A stretch of 64,000 bases of DNA, taken from contig JBOEHJ010000023.1 in the NCBI GenBank assembly GCA_050633905.1, positions 1 to 64,000 of the forward strand, read 5' to 3'. This document shows, piece by piece, positions 34,894 to 43,664 of this stretch. The notes below the pieces were generated by a model, which had not been told where the DNA came from, did not search any database, and saw only the letters and a program-made list of their open reading frames with translations. The translations under genes and the position numbers were made by a program. Origin of the DNA: JANQPX01 sp050633905 (lineage in GTDB: Bacteria > Pseudomonadota > Alphaproteobacteria > Geminicoccales > Geminicoccaceae). Numbering within the stretch: position 1 is the first letter of the stretch; every line of letters starts with the position of its first letter.

Positions 34894-35070
34894 CGAATGC
34901 CTCCCCGATCTTTTGCCGTTCCCTGATCGTCTTTGGTTAATTACGAACTTGCTAAGACCGCTCTCTAGTACGTTATAGTCTCGGACGTGCTGAGGCAACC
35001 GATTACGAAAAGCATTCGGTTCGTCATTCAGTTGCGGGAAAAAAATACTGGCGTCGCAACACATCGTTGC

Positions 35071-35961
35071 ATGGATAGAAGCCCATGGGAGGGGGACAGT
35101 GCTTTGCATGACCAAGAAAGAGACGCCATTGACTTCGAAGCCTGCGAGAGCTGGCTCGGCACGGACCGTCCTATCATCCCAACCGATGGCGAAGGCCCGA
35201 GACGGAAGGTAGCGCTCGCCGGTTTCTCGATCGATCGCTATGCCGTTTCCGTGGAACGTTTCGCCAATTTCGCCGAGACGACCGGTTACAAGACCGAGGC
35301 TGAGCGTCTCGGCTGGTCCTATGTCTTCCGAGCCCTGATCGACGACCCCGAGCAGACCGACGTCATCGGACAGGCGAGCCGCACCGATTGGTGGTTGGGG
35401 GTGAAGGGTGCGAGTTGGTGGGATCCGAACGGGAACGGCGAGCGTGCAAAGCCCGAGCATCCCGTCACCCACATCTCCTGGCACGACGCCACGGCCTTCG
35501 CCGAATGGGCCGGCGGGCGGTTGCCGAGCGAACTTGAATGGGAGCACGCCGCGCGCGGCGGCACGGCCAATATCCGCTATCCATGGGGCGATGAGGAGCC
35601 CGACGACGAGACCGTCTTTTGCAACATCTGGCAGGGACACTTCCCGGATGTGAACACGATCCGCGACGGCTATCTAGGCACAGCACCCGTCGATGCCTTC
35701 ACCCCTAATGCGGCCGGCCTCTACAACATGGCGGGGAACGTCTGGGAATGGACGGCGGACCGCTTCAGAGTGCGCTCGCTAAAAACCTCTGCGAAGAAGC
35801 GCAACGCCGAGGCGCGAGAGCATGGCGAACGCATCGTCAAGGGGGGATCCTTTCTCTGCCACGCCAGCTATTGCTGGCGCTACCGGATCGCCGCCCGCTC
35901 TGGCCGGCCGCCTGACAGCAGCTCCAGCAACAGCGGTTTTCGTCTCGTCTACGCAGTGTGA
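35071..35961 (+). CDS. Formylglycine-generating enzyme (sulfatase activator)
   Basis: An FGE/SUMF1-family enzyme (about 296 residues from the ATG at 35071; the frame is open from a GTG at 34987). It oxidises the Cys in the CxPxR motif of type I sulfatases to formylglycine. The catalytic copper-binding pair is present in GGSFLCHASYCWRYRIAARS, matching the CHxSYC arrangement of proven FGEs; other hallmarks are GGRLPSELEWEHAARGG, YPWGDEEPDDE and NMAGNVWEWTAD. The gene is divergent from the sulfatase operon and would also serve the second sulfatase at 50732-52237. Start choice is uncertain because neither candidate has a strong ribosome site. Confidence 0.92.
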   Translation: MDRSPWEGDSALHDQERDAIDFEACESWLGTDRPIIPTDGEGPRRKVALAGFSIDRYAVSVERFANFAETTGYKTEAERLGWSYVFRALIDDPEQTDVIGQASRTDWWLGVKGASWWDPNGNGERAKPEHPVTHISWHDATAFAEWAGGRLPSELEWEHAARGGTANIRYPWGDEEPDDETVFCNIWQGHFPDVNTIRDGYLGTAPVDAFTPNAAGLYNMAGNVWEWTADRFRVRSLKTSAKKRNAEAREHGERIVKGGSFLCHASYCWRYRIAARSGRPPDSSSSNSGFRLVYAV

Positions 35962-36068
35962 TGGCAGACAGGAGAGGATATCACGGGATTGTTCAGGTTG
36001 ACCCGTATCAACAAGATCGCCAAGCTTGAGGACAAGCTTCGAAAAAAGAGTATTACAGGGAGGAAACA

Positions 36069-37079
36069 ATGTTCCGACGTCCGATTTTGGCGGCAGGATT
36101 TGCCGTTGTTGCTGCGGTCGCCACAGTTCTTGCCGGTGGAAGTTCCGCCAAAGCTGAGTTCCCGGAACGAACAATCGAGAACATCTTTCCGTGGTCCGCT
36201 GGGGTGGCGATGTCGGTCAGCCAGATCATCGCGAAGGCGATGGGCGAGGAGATCGGTCAGTCGATCACCGTTGTCTCGACCCCAGGTGCTGCGGGAACGA
36301 AGGCTTTTCAGACCGCGTTGGCGCGCCCTTCCGACGGCTACACCATCATCGACGGCTATGTGGCGCCGCTGGTGCTGCAGCCGGTGCTCGGCAATGCCGA
36401 ATGGACATACAAAGATTTCAAACCGCTGCATGCTGCGGTCTCCAACGCCTTTTCCATCGGCACACGCGTTGGCGACGATCGCTGGAGCAATTTCGAAGAA
36501 CTCATGGCCTACGGAAAGGCAAATCCCGGTGAGCTTCGCTACTCCTCGGGCTCACGCAACAACCTGCCGCATATGGTGATTGCAAAAGTGCTGCAGTCCT
36601 ATGACGTGGTCGCGCAGAACATACCCTATAAGACAGATGGCGATGCGCGGAAGGATCTCAAAGCTGGCGTCCTCGACTTCTCCTTCATCAATGTCGGTGC
36701 CTATCTCGCCGACAAAGAGGGTTTCGACATCCAGCTCGTTCTCTCCGAGTTGCCGGGCGCCAAGGCATCCTATGACGGCGCCACGAGCATCGCCGATCTC
36801 GACATCGATCTCGGCCTCTCAGGCCTGGCGCCGATGGGCTGGACCTGGTGGCTCGTGCATCCGGATACCCCTGATGATGAAACGGAGATCCTGCGCGGCG
36901 CGATGGGAAAGGCTATGGCGCGCGAGGATGTCCGCGAGCAACTCGCCAAAGTGGGCTTTGTGCCACTCGACAAAGGACCTGAGGACTATGAGGCCGTGAT
37001 CGGCCCCGTTGCAGGTCAGCTCGAGGCCATGGGCAACGCACTCGCTTGGGAAGAAGAAGAAATGAAGAAGCTGCAATAA
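36069..37079 (+). CDS. tctC: TctC-family periplasmic binding protein
   Basis: A 336-residue extracytoplasmic receptor of a tripartite tricarboxylate-type transporter. It has a signal peptide (AGFAVVAAVATVLAGGSSAKA), then the Bug/TctC pattern FPERTIENIFPWSAGVAMSV, DGYTIIDGYVAPLVLQ and ELRYSSGSRNNLPHMVI. A good ribosome site (GGGAGG) precedes the ATG. It is followed by tctB and tctA on the same strand. Members import citrate, dicarboxylates, sulfolactate or aromatic acids; the substrate here is unknown. Confidence 0.9.
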   Translation: MFRRPILAAGFAVVAAVATVLAGGSSAKAEFPERTIENIFPWSAGVAMSVSQIIAKAMGEEIGQSITVVSTPGAAGTKAFQTALARPSDGYTIIDGYVAPLVLQPVLGNAEWTYKDFKPLHAAVSNAFSIGTRVGDDRWSNFEELMAYGKANPGELRYSSGSRNNLPHMVIAKVLQSYDVVAQNIPYKTDGDARKDLKAGVLDFSFINVGAYLADKEGFDIQLVLSELPGAKASYDGATSIADLDIDLGLSGLAPMGWTWWLVHPDTPDDETEILRGAMGKAMAREDVREQLAKVGFVPLDKGPEDYEAVIGPVAGQLEAMGNALAWEEEEMKKLQ

Positions 37080-37104
37080 GGCGGCCATTTGCGCAGATGA
37101 GTGA

Positions 37105-37602
37105 ATGAAAGCGGTCGCGGTGCTGACGAGAAAACACGCCGAATGGCTTGTGGCCCTGTTCTTCTCGGTTGTCATCGCGATCGTCTTTTACGAAATCGCC
37201 ACATCAATGACCGAACAGGGGATTGCCTCAGGCGGTCCTTATGACAATGCGGCGGCCTATCCGCGGGCCGTTGCCATCATTATCGGCATCCTCATCGTCC
37301 TGGTCTTGGCAATGGACCGTGCGCCTGCCGGAGAAGGCGATGCCTTGACCATCAGAGATCTGCGCCGCCCGGCACTGCTGCTCTTGATCTTCGCGATCTA
37401 TCTTTGGGCGCTCGGTTATCTCGGCTATCATCTCGCCACGACGCCTATGCTCATGGCTGTCATGGTCCTTGGTGGAGCGCGATCGCCTGTGGAGATCGTC
37501 GCCGCCAGCGCCAGCGTCGCCTTCGGCCTTGCATGGTTCTTCGAGGCGTTCTTGAAGATCGTTCTGCCCGGCGGAATTTTTTCGCTTAATGTAGCCTGGT
37601 AG
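37105..37602 (+). CDS. tctB: TctB-family small membrane subunit
   Basis: A 165-residue membrane protein with four hydrophobic segments (the first LVALFFSVVIAIVFYEIA, the last VAFGLAWFFEAFLKIVLPGG), typical for the poorly conserved TctB subunit. Its place between the tctC and tctA genes, with 25- and 5-base gaps, supports the assignment more than sequence identity does. Confidence 0.88.
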   Translation: MKAVAVLTRKHAEWLVALFFSVVIAIVFYEIATSMTEQGIASGGPYDNAAAYPRAVAIIIGILIVLVLAMDRAPAGEGDALTIRDLRRPALLLLIFAIYLWALGYLGYHLATTPMLMAVMVLGGARSPVEIVAASASVAFGLAWFFEAFLKIVLPGGIFSLNVAW

Positions 37603-37607
37603 CGGCC

Positions 37608-39116
37608 ATGCTGATCGAATCCTTCGCCGCCGGTCTCAACCTCTTCCTGACGCCGCTGACGATCCTTCTAACACTTCTCGGTGTTCTCTTCGGTTTGCTG
37701 GTTGGCGCCCTCCCCGGTCTCGGCCCCTTGATGGGAATCATCCTCCTTTTGCCGCTGGCGATCAGCCTGCCGCCGATTGCCGCTATGGGGCTGCTGATCG
37801 CCATCTTCGTTGGCGGTTCCTGCGGCGGTTCGATCTCGGCCATTCTGCTTCGGATACCGGGTACACCCTTGGCTGCAGCAACGCTGTTGGACGGCTATCC
37901 GATGGCTCAAAAAGGTCGCGCTGCCGACGCCATCGGCATCGCCATCTCGGCATCGGCGCTCGGCGGCCTGCTCGGCGGCATGGCGCTTGTCCTTCTGGCC
38001 CCGCTGCTTGCCGATTTTGCAAGCGATTTCGCACCACCGGAATATACCGCACTTGCGATCACGGGACTTCTGGCCATCGCCGTCATCTCGGGCGAATCCA
38101 TGCTTAAAGGCATCGCCACAGGCTGCTTTGGCCTGCTGCTTGCGACCATCGGCACCGACGAATTCTCAACCGGCTATCGCTTCACCTTCGACAGCTATCA
38201 TATGCTCAATGGCTTTCACATCGTCGCCATCGTCGTCGGGCTTTTTGCGGTCTCCGAGATGGCGATCCAGATCATGGGCAAGGATCTGACGCAGAAGCCC
38301 GACATTGCCGTCGTCAAAGCCAGTTTCACCTCCGTGATCACGACGCTCAAGCACGGCTTCAACCTGGTTCGCTCTTCAGCGATCGGCATCTTCTTCGGCT
38401 CGCTGCCCGGTGCAGGCGGTGTCATCAGCTCGTTCGCCTCCTATGCCGTTGCTAAGGCCGCAGCTCGCCCGGAGGAGGGCTACGGCGAAGGGGCCGAGGG
38501 TGGCGTGGTCGCAACCGAGGCAGCCAACAACGCAACGGTCGGCGGAACGCTCGTCCCCTCGCTCGCTTTGGGTATCCCGGGCGATGCGTCGTCAGCCGTG
38601 CTGATCGGCGCTCTCCTGATCCTCGGTTTCTACCCTGGCCCGACGCTGTTCGAACAGCAACCCGAGATCGTGGTCGGCGTCTTTCTGGTCTATCTCGCGG
38701 CCAATGTGTTTCTTTTGATTCTGGGCGTTATGACAACGCCACTTTTCGTCTATGTGCTGAGGCTGAAGAAGGTCCACCTCATCCCGATCGTTCTCCTGAT
38801 GTGTGCGGTCGGCACGTTTGCGTTACAGGCATCGGTCTTCGATCTCTGGGTCATGCTCGGTTTCGGCCTTGTCGGTCTTCTCTTTCGGGCCGCGAACTAT
38901 CCACTCGCGCCCGTCGTTATCGGCGCAATCCTTGGACCGCTACTCGAGAACAACCTCCGTCGCTCGCTCCTGATTTCCCGGGATGGCTATTGGATCTTTC
39001 TTGAAAGACCGGTTTCAGCGACGCTCATGGTAATTAATCTCCTGCTCATCCTCGGTGCGATTTGGATGACAATCAGGCGACGTCGCAGCCATGCGGGTGA
39101 CTTGCCGCAAAACTAG
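37608..39116 (+). CDS. tctA: TctA-family large permease subunit
   Basis: A 502-residue, about twelve-helix permease. The conserved first half contains LFGLLVGALPGLGPLMGIIL and GGSCGGSISAILLRIPGTP, and the internal repeat contains GSLPGAGGVISSFASYAVAK and GVVATEAANNATVGGTLVPS with TLALGIPGD-like LALGIPGDASSAVLIGALLI. It completes the tctCBA transporter. The operon is downstream of the FGE gene by about 100 bases on the same strand, so it may belong to the same sulfur locus. Confidence 0.93.
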   Translation: MLIESFAAGLNLFLTPLTILLTLLGVLFGLLVGALPGLGPLMGIILLLPLAISLPPIAAMGLLIAIFVGGSCGGSISAILLRIPGTPLAAATLLDGYPMAQKGRAADAIGIAISASALGGLLGGMALVLLAPLLADFASDFAPPEYTALAITGLLAIAVISGESMLKGIATGCFGLLLATIGTDEFSTGYRFTFDSYHMLNGFHIVAIVVGLFAVSEMAIQIMGKDLTQKPDIAVVKASFTSVITTLKHGFNLVRSSAIGIFFGSLPGAGGVISSFASYAVAKAAARPEEGYGEGAEGGVVATEAANNATVGGTLVPSLALGIPGDASSAVLIGALLILGFYPGPTLFEQQPEIVVGVFLVYLAANVFLLILGVMTTPLFVYVLRLKKVHLIPIVLLMCAVGTFALQASVFDLWVMLGFGLVGLLFRAANYPLAPVVIGAILGPLLENNLRRSLLISRDGYWIFLERPVSATLMVINLLLILGAIWMTIRRRRSHAGDLPQN

Positions 39117-39377
39117 AAGGAAAAATCCAATTCTGCCATTAGGACGACGCCGGTGGGCATTGTCAAACTAACCAAGTAATGGGCGCTGTACGGTGTTTGT
39201 TCGAAATGGCATATCGCGCTAACACTCTGAAAACTTGCGATTCCGGCTTTCAGTCTTTGGTAGTAAAAACAAGTGAATATTCTTAAGTTGATAATGCCCA
39301 TTTCAACCATTCGAAGGTTGATTGTTGAGGTTATACCTGGCTGTAAGGCTTGATTCTGGTTGGTGCCAGAGAAAGCA

Positions 39378-40232
39378 TTACAGCTGCTCACATGAGATCG
39401 TTTCAATCCAAGATCGGATGGCCTTGAGATGGCGGAGATCTCGATCTTGCTTGTGCGAGAGCATCCATAGAGGTTGTTCGAGTACTATATTGCTCGCCGA
39501 TTTGAGGCGCATGTCACCGTCGCCGACGACGCATGGCAGCATTGTCCGCATCGCGCCGGTTGCGGCGACTTCGGCCAAGACGTCAAAATGATAGGCACGA
39601 AATTGGAACCCTTTGCTACCAGCAAGACGTGCCATCGCGTCGCTTCCAGTTGTCCGCACATAGTCCTCCATAAGTCCCGCCCAAGGCAGATGCTCCGGGT
39701 CGAGGTCCCGTCTGCAATAAACCCTGTAGGTCACTGAGCCAATTCTCTGGGCTTCGACTTGGCCGGCCATGGACTTGTAGGCTGGCGGTCGATCTTCAAT
39801 TCTGACAGCGATGTCGGCCTCTCGCCGAGACAGGCTTACATGGCTGCCAGTACCCATTAGTTCGATGCGAAGACGGTGGGCCTTAATCACCTCGAAAACA
39901 GCCGGGGCGAAGAGATGCTTGATAAGAAACGGTGGCGCCGTCATTCGGACATCACGCCAGATCCCTGCGCTTTCGGTAGATGCAGAGTCCTGCTCAACAG
40001 CACGAAAGATTTCCGATGCGGTTTCGAGATGTGCGATCAACGCTTCGCATTGATAAGTCGGATGTAGATGGCTGTCTTGCCGGAAGAATAGTGGATAACC
40101 GAGCCGATACTCTAGAAGCTTCAGTCGGCGCCCCACCGTTGTAGCATTGACCTGCAGGAGCGGTGCAGCTTTCGCGTAACTTCCGCTTCGAAAGACGGCC
40201 AGTAAGGTTTGCCACTGGTCCCAATTGACCAC
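39378..40232 (-). CDS. LysR-family transcriptional regulator
   Basis: About 284 residues with an N-terminal winged helix-turn-helix (NWDQWQTLLAVFRSGSYAKA, then LLQVNATTVGRRLKLLEYRL) and a LysR-type substrate domain. The frame is open to 40523, but the GTG at 40232 has AGGAG 7 bases upstream and gives the standard LysR N-terminus, so I use it. It resembles the LysR subgroup acting on metabolic genes with a short effector domain. It is divergent from the small secreted protein gene at 40421 and follows the tct operon convergently, so a role in regulating either is possible but unproven. Confidence 0.85.
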   Translation of the reverse strand: MVNWDQWQTLLAVFRSGSYAKAAPLLQVNATTVGRRLKLLEYRLGYPLFFRQDSHLHPTYQCEALIAHLETASEIFRAVEQDSASTESAGIWRDVRMTAPPFLIKHLFAPAVFEVIKAHRLRIELMGTGSHVSLSRREADIAVRIEDRPPAYKSMAGQVEAQRIGSVTYRVYCRRDLDPEHLPWAGLMEDYVRTTGSDAMARLAGSKGFQFRAYHFDVLAEVAATGAMRTMLPCVVGDGDMRLKSASNIVLEQPLWMLSHKQDRDLRHLKAIRSWIETISCEQL

Positions 40233-40420
40233 AGATAGTCTCCTGGCTTCGAGGTCGTGACCATGAGCGCAGCACAAAAGGTATGACGTCGCGCAACAGC
40301 ATGCGTTTTTGCAGGTGCGAGGGCAATCATTTTGCGTCGACATGCATTCATGTGAGTGCAAGCTTGTGCGTATAGCCGGTAAAAAAAGAGACTGGATGAT
40401 CACGCCAAGGGAGCGATCGC

Positions 40421-40810
40421 ATGACTGGAAACGGAATTTCTGGACGGATATTGGTGGCCGGAACAGTGGTTTCACTCCTCCTTTCAATCGCGGCGTTGAT
40501 GCCGGCTTATGCCGATGACGCACCGTCAGCCGAAGAGGTAAAGGCCAGTGTCAGCGATCATACCTATCAGGGCAGCATGAGTACCGCCGGATCAGGCTTC
40601 GCTGAATACTATGCTCCCGACGGTTCGATCATGGCTGACGGCTATTCCGGGGCGTGGCGAGCTGAGGACGGCGCGATGTGTTTTCAATATGGCGACAAGC
40701 CAGAGGGCTGTTTCGAGGTCAAATTCCACGGTCCGTCAATGGAAATGTATAAAGATGGCAAGCTCGACGGCAATGGCATGCTCATCGAAGGAAATCCGAA
40801 CGATTTTTGA
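40421..40810 (+). CDS. Small secreted protein of unknown function
   Basis: 129 residues with a clear N-terminal signal peptide (VAGTVVSLLLSIAALMPAYA) and a short mature part with YQGSMSTAGSGFAEYYAPDG, GYSGAWRAEDGAMCFQYGDK and two cysteines that could form a disulfide. The pattern of an aromatic-rich domain with a CFxYxxxPxGCFEV core is shared by small periplasmic proteins of alphaproteobacteria, but I cannot name a function. It is divergent from the LysR gene. Confidence 0.65.
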   Translation: MTGNGISGRILVAGTVVSLLLSIAALMPAYADDAPSAEEVKASVSDHTYQGSMSTAGSGFAEYYAPDGSIMADGYSGAWRAEDGAMCFQYGDKPEGCFEVKFHGPSMEMYKDGKLDGNGMLIEGNPNDF

Positions 40811-41171
40811 CCCGACTCCGGAGGCACGCCGCTGGTCGGCGAAATTGACGCTTGATTTGGGGGGCGAATGAAGGATCAACGGTTCGAGCGATTCTATCTT
40901 GAGAAAATCGCGATCGGGGAAGGGTGCGGTTGCGCCGAGCAGGCCATCGGCATGCTCGACATGGATGCTCGCCTGCAGAAAATCGCCACGCAAAGACGTT
41001 CTCGAATGGCGACGAAAACGGCTTGGTCCAGGTTTCTGAATCTCATTTTTCAACAACGAGCCAGCGACAAATAAAGAGTCGGTCGCCGCCTGAGCTAACG
41101 ACGCATTGGGGTTAAAGTTGCGCCTTGGCAAGCATCAGCTAACGACTGCTCTCAAAAGGATAGCTGCCGGA
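40811..41171. other. Intergenic region upstream of IS6 remnant
   Basis: About 360 bases. A 68-codon open frame at 40868-41074 and a longer one on the other strand both lack recognisable motifs, a convincing ribosome site or neighbours, so no gene is called. Confidence 0.35.
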
Positions 41172-41228
41172 GGGCTTGTCAGAGGAATCTGGCTCGAACG
41201 GACATCCCCCCTGCCCTAGCTTCGGTCA

Positions 41229-41459
41229 ATGACCAAATCACCGTTTCGCTATTTCAAGATATCGCCCGAGATCATCCAATTGGCAGTGATGATGTATGTC
41301 CATTATCCGCTGTCGCTGCGCCATATCGAGGACCTGCTACACGAGCGCGGCATCGATATCTGCCAAGAAAGTGTCCGCCACCGGTGGAATCGGTTTGGTC
41401 CTTTCTTCGCGGCCAAAGTCTGGAAGCGAAGGATGTCATTAGCCACTTGGATTGACTGA
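41229..41459 (+). pseudogene. IS6-family transposase N-terminal fragment
   Basis: Starts with the canonical MTKSPFRYFKISPEIIQLAV and continues through the helix-turn-helix region to about RFGPFFAAKVWKRR, then degenerates and stops. The DDE catalytic domain is absent. It is the best guide to the intact N-terminus of the IS6 copy at 19755-20567. Confidence 0.8.
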
Positions 41460-41581
41460 GTTCCAAAGATACAAAGATGGCGCTGCGTTCATCGCAGAGA
41501 TCAGTCGATGACATAGTGAACTCCTAAAGGCGGTGGTACATCACCTAATTAAGTGCTGTGCACTCCCTTCCCCATGGGATC

Positions 41582-41726
41582 TTCAATCTTGATCGTCACC
41601 TAACCCCCAGAGCCATATACAAACCAATCGCGACGCTGCCCTAATAGATTGGCCGGCTTTGATCACCGCCTAAATTTCATAATTTTCAAGCCGTTTCTCG
41701 GTAACAAAAATTGCTCTGACAAGGCC
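41582..41726 (+). repeat. Direct repeat copy 2: right end of IS6-family element
   Basis: Closely similar to 20574-20719 in the same orientation, encoding FNLDRHLTPRA and the terminal GCTCTGACAAGGCC. Together the two copies bracket about 21 kb that includes the M24, Rbs-type, sulfatase, FGE and Tct genes. Confidence 0.75.
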
Positions 41727-41751
41727 GTACTTAGACATACCGAGGAACAAA

Positions 41752-43047
41752 TCAGCCGAGATAACCGAACGTTCGTGGCAGATAGAGAATGAGGTCGGGC
41801 TGAACGATCAACGCAATCAGGGCAGCGATTAGGACTGCGAGGAAGGGGATGACCTCGCGGATAATCTCGCCAAGCGGGATACGTGTGACCGCGTTGATCA
41901 CGAAGAGAAGGATGCCGTACGGCGGGGTGATCAGGCCGATCATGCAGTTGACGACGGCGACGACGCCGAAATGAACGAAATCAATGCCAAGCTCGCGACA
42001 GGTTGGCAAGAAAAGCGGGATGATCACCAAAATGAGTGTGGTGGCATCAAGCACGCAGCCTAGCAGCAGGATTAGGATGTTGACCCCGATCAGGAAGACG
42101 AGCGGCGAAACGTCGAGGCCGACCAACGCATTGGCCATTATGCCCGGGATGTTTTCGGAAGCGACGATAAAGTTCAGGATAAGTGCGCCGCCGATCACCA
42201 GTCCCACTGCCGCCGAGGATCGAGCACTATCGACCAGAATTCGGTAGAGGTTGCCGAGACTGAGAGCTCGGTAGAAAAGGACGGCCAAGATCAGTGCGTA
42301 GAAGGCGGCGACGGCAGCAGCCTCGGTTGGCGTTGTAACGCCGCCATAAATACCGTAGAGCAAGATTGCCGGCATCAGGAGTGCGGGAAAGGCGTTGACC
42401 GTGAGGGCAGGTAATTCCCTGAGGGGCACTGCATCCTCGGTGAGAAAGCCGCGCCGATGTGAGATGATGTAGTTCATCGCCATCAGGACGACGCCCATCA
42501 GCAACCCCGGAACGATACCGCCCAAAAACAGGTAGCCGATCGATGTGTTCGAGACGAGGGCGTAGAGCACCATCGGAATCGAGGGCGGGATGATCGGACC
42601 GATGGTGGCGGACGCCGCTGTGATCGCTGCGGCGTAGCCGCGCGTATAGTGGCCCGATTTAGTCATCATCTCGATGATGATCTTGCCGATGCCGGCAGCA
42701 TCGGCGACCGCCGACCCTGACATCCCGGAAAAGATCAGGGATGCCACAACATTGACATGGCCGAGCCCGCCCTTGAAGCGCCCGACTAGGCCTACGCAGA
42801 AACGAAGCAAGCGGTCCGAGATCGTGCCCGCGTTCATGATATTAGCAGCGACGATGAAAAGCGGCACGGCGAGAAGGATAAAGCTACTGTAGAGCCCATC
42901 CATTAACACCTTGCCGGCTATGCCGGTTCCGCCGCCTCCAATGGCGAGATAGACGAAGGAGGCGAGCAGGATCGCATAGGCGATCGGCGTGCCGATGCCG
43001 GCCATAAAGAACAATGTCAAAAGGCAAAGCGCGAATTCCAGCGTCAT
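41752..43047 (-). CDS. dctM: TRAP transporter large permease (DctM family)
   Basis: A 431-residue, about twelve-helix permease of the TRAP type. Hallmarks are MAGIGTPIAYAILLASFVYL at the start, GMSGSAVADAAGIGKIIIEM and ATIGPIIPPSIPMVLYALVS in the first half, and the conserved GVNILILLLGCVLDATTLIL and GLITPPYGILLFVINAVTRI in the second. Its start overlaps the stop of the small subunit gene by 4 bases. It imports an organic acid or related anion using the sodium or proton gradient together with the DctQ- and DctP-type proteins encoded upstream. Confidence 0.94.
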   Translation of the reverse strand: MTLEFALCLLTLFFMAGIGTPIAYAILLASFVYLAIGGGGTGIAGKVLMDGLYSSFILLAVPLFIVAANIMNAGTISDRLLRFCVGLVGRFKGGLGHVNVVASLIFSGMSGSAVADAAGIGKIIIEMMTKSGHYTRGYAAAITAASATIGPIIPPSIPMVLYALVSNTSIGYLFLGGIVPGLLMGVVLMAMNYIISHRRGFLTEDAVPLRELPALTVNAFPALLMPAILLYGIYGGVTTPTEAAAVAAFYALILAVLFYRALSLGNLYRILVDSARSSAAVGLVIGGALILNFIVASENIPGIMANALVGLDVSPLVFLIGVNILILLLGCVLDATTLILVIIPLFLPTCRELGIDFVHFGVVAVVNCMIGLITPPYGILLFVINAVTRIPLGEIIREVIPFLAVLIAALIALIVQPDLILYLPRTFGYLG

Positions 43048-43640
43048 CGCCGGTCGGCCTCGCTGGTCTTTCCCCTGGTGTCGCCGGCCAAGTTATCGTA
43101 GTGATGCAAATCGGCCTCTGCACCATTCTTGAACGTGTCCCAAGCGCACAAGGCGTAGCGGGCAGCGACGACAACGAGAAAGACGAAATAGATTGAATAG
43201 ACGTCGCGCACCCTTATCCAGTCTCCGAAGACATTGGACAGCGTCGGCGTCTTTTTTAGCCTAAGAATGTAGAATTTTTCCCAGGTCGGACCAAGCGAGA
43301 CCAGGAGCCCGACGCAGATGCTCAACGCTCCAATGATCGCGAACCACTTTCGCGCGCGTGCACTGACATTCGTGTAGACGATGTCGAAGATGACATGATC
43401 GCGCTGGCGCACGATGAAGGCATTTCCCCAAAAGACGATCCAGACCCACATCAAGAGACAAAACTCTAGGGTCCAGCCATAAAGGTTAGGATCGAGCAGC
43501 GGCACGGCGTCCGCCAGCCATTCGAGCCTGGCGGAATAGCGGATCGCGATCTGGATGATGAAAACGAGAAACATGGCGGCCATCATCATGGCCGCCACGA
43601 ACTCGGTGGCCCGGGTAAACCCACGTGCGAATGACGTCAT
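43044..43640 (-). CDS. dctQ: TRAP transporter small permease (DctQ family)
   Basis: A 198-residue membrane protein with four hydrophobic segments; the LEFCLLMWVWIVFWGNAFIV and RQRDHVIFDIVYT region is the family's most conserved part. The gene lies between those for the binding protein (24-base gap) and the large permease (4-base overlap). Confidence 0.9.
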   Translation of the reverse strand: MTSFARGFTRATEFVAAMMMAAMFLVFIIQIAIRYSARLEWLADAVPLLDPNLYGWTLEFCLLMWVWIVFWGNAFIVRQRDHVIFDIVYTNVSARARKWFAIIGALSICVGLLVSLGPTWEKFYILRLKKTPTLSNVFGDWIRVRDVYSIYFVFLVVVAARYALCAWDTFKNGAEADLHHYDNLAGDTRGKTSEADRR

Positions 43641-43664
43641 CGAAGGATGATCCGGGCCTACGGT

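Larger units (their letters stand above)
41172..41726 (+). mobile_element. Internally deleted IS6-family element
   Basis: About 555 bp bounded by related inverted ends: left GGGCTTGTCAGAGGAAT, right (read inward) GGCCTTGTCAGAGCAAT. Inside, only the first 76 codons of the transposase (41229-41459, MTKSPFRYFKISPEIIQLAV and on) and the last about 28 codons survive; the catalytic middle is gone, and the C-terminal part has a one-base deletion. It cannot move on its own but has both ends. The flanking 8 bases do not match, so no target duplication remains. Its right 145 bp repeats 20574-20719 directly. Confidence 0.78.

Noticed and set aside
34894..35640. N-terminal extension of the sulfatase-operon binding protein
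   Set aside because: The extension is antisense to the FGE gene; the ATG at 34893 has a strong ribosome site and begins a signal peptide.
40868..41074. 68-codon open frame
   Set aside because: No motifs, no good ribosome site, overlaps an equally unremarkable frame on the other strand.
41162..41734. 8-bp target duplication around the deleted IS6 element
   Set aside because: The flanking bases on the two sides do not match.
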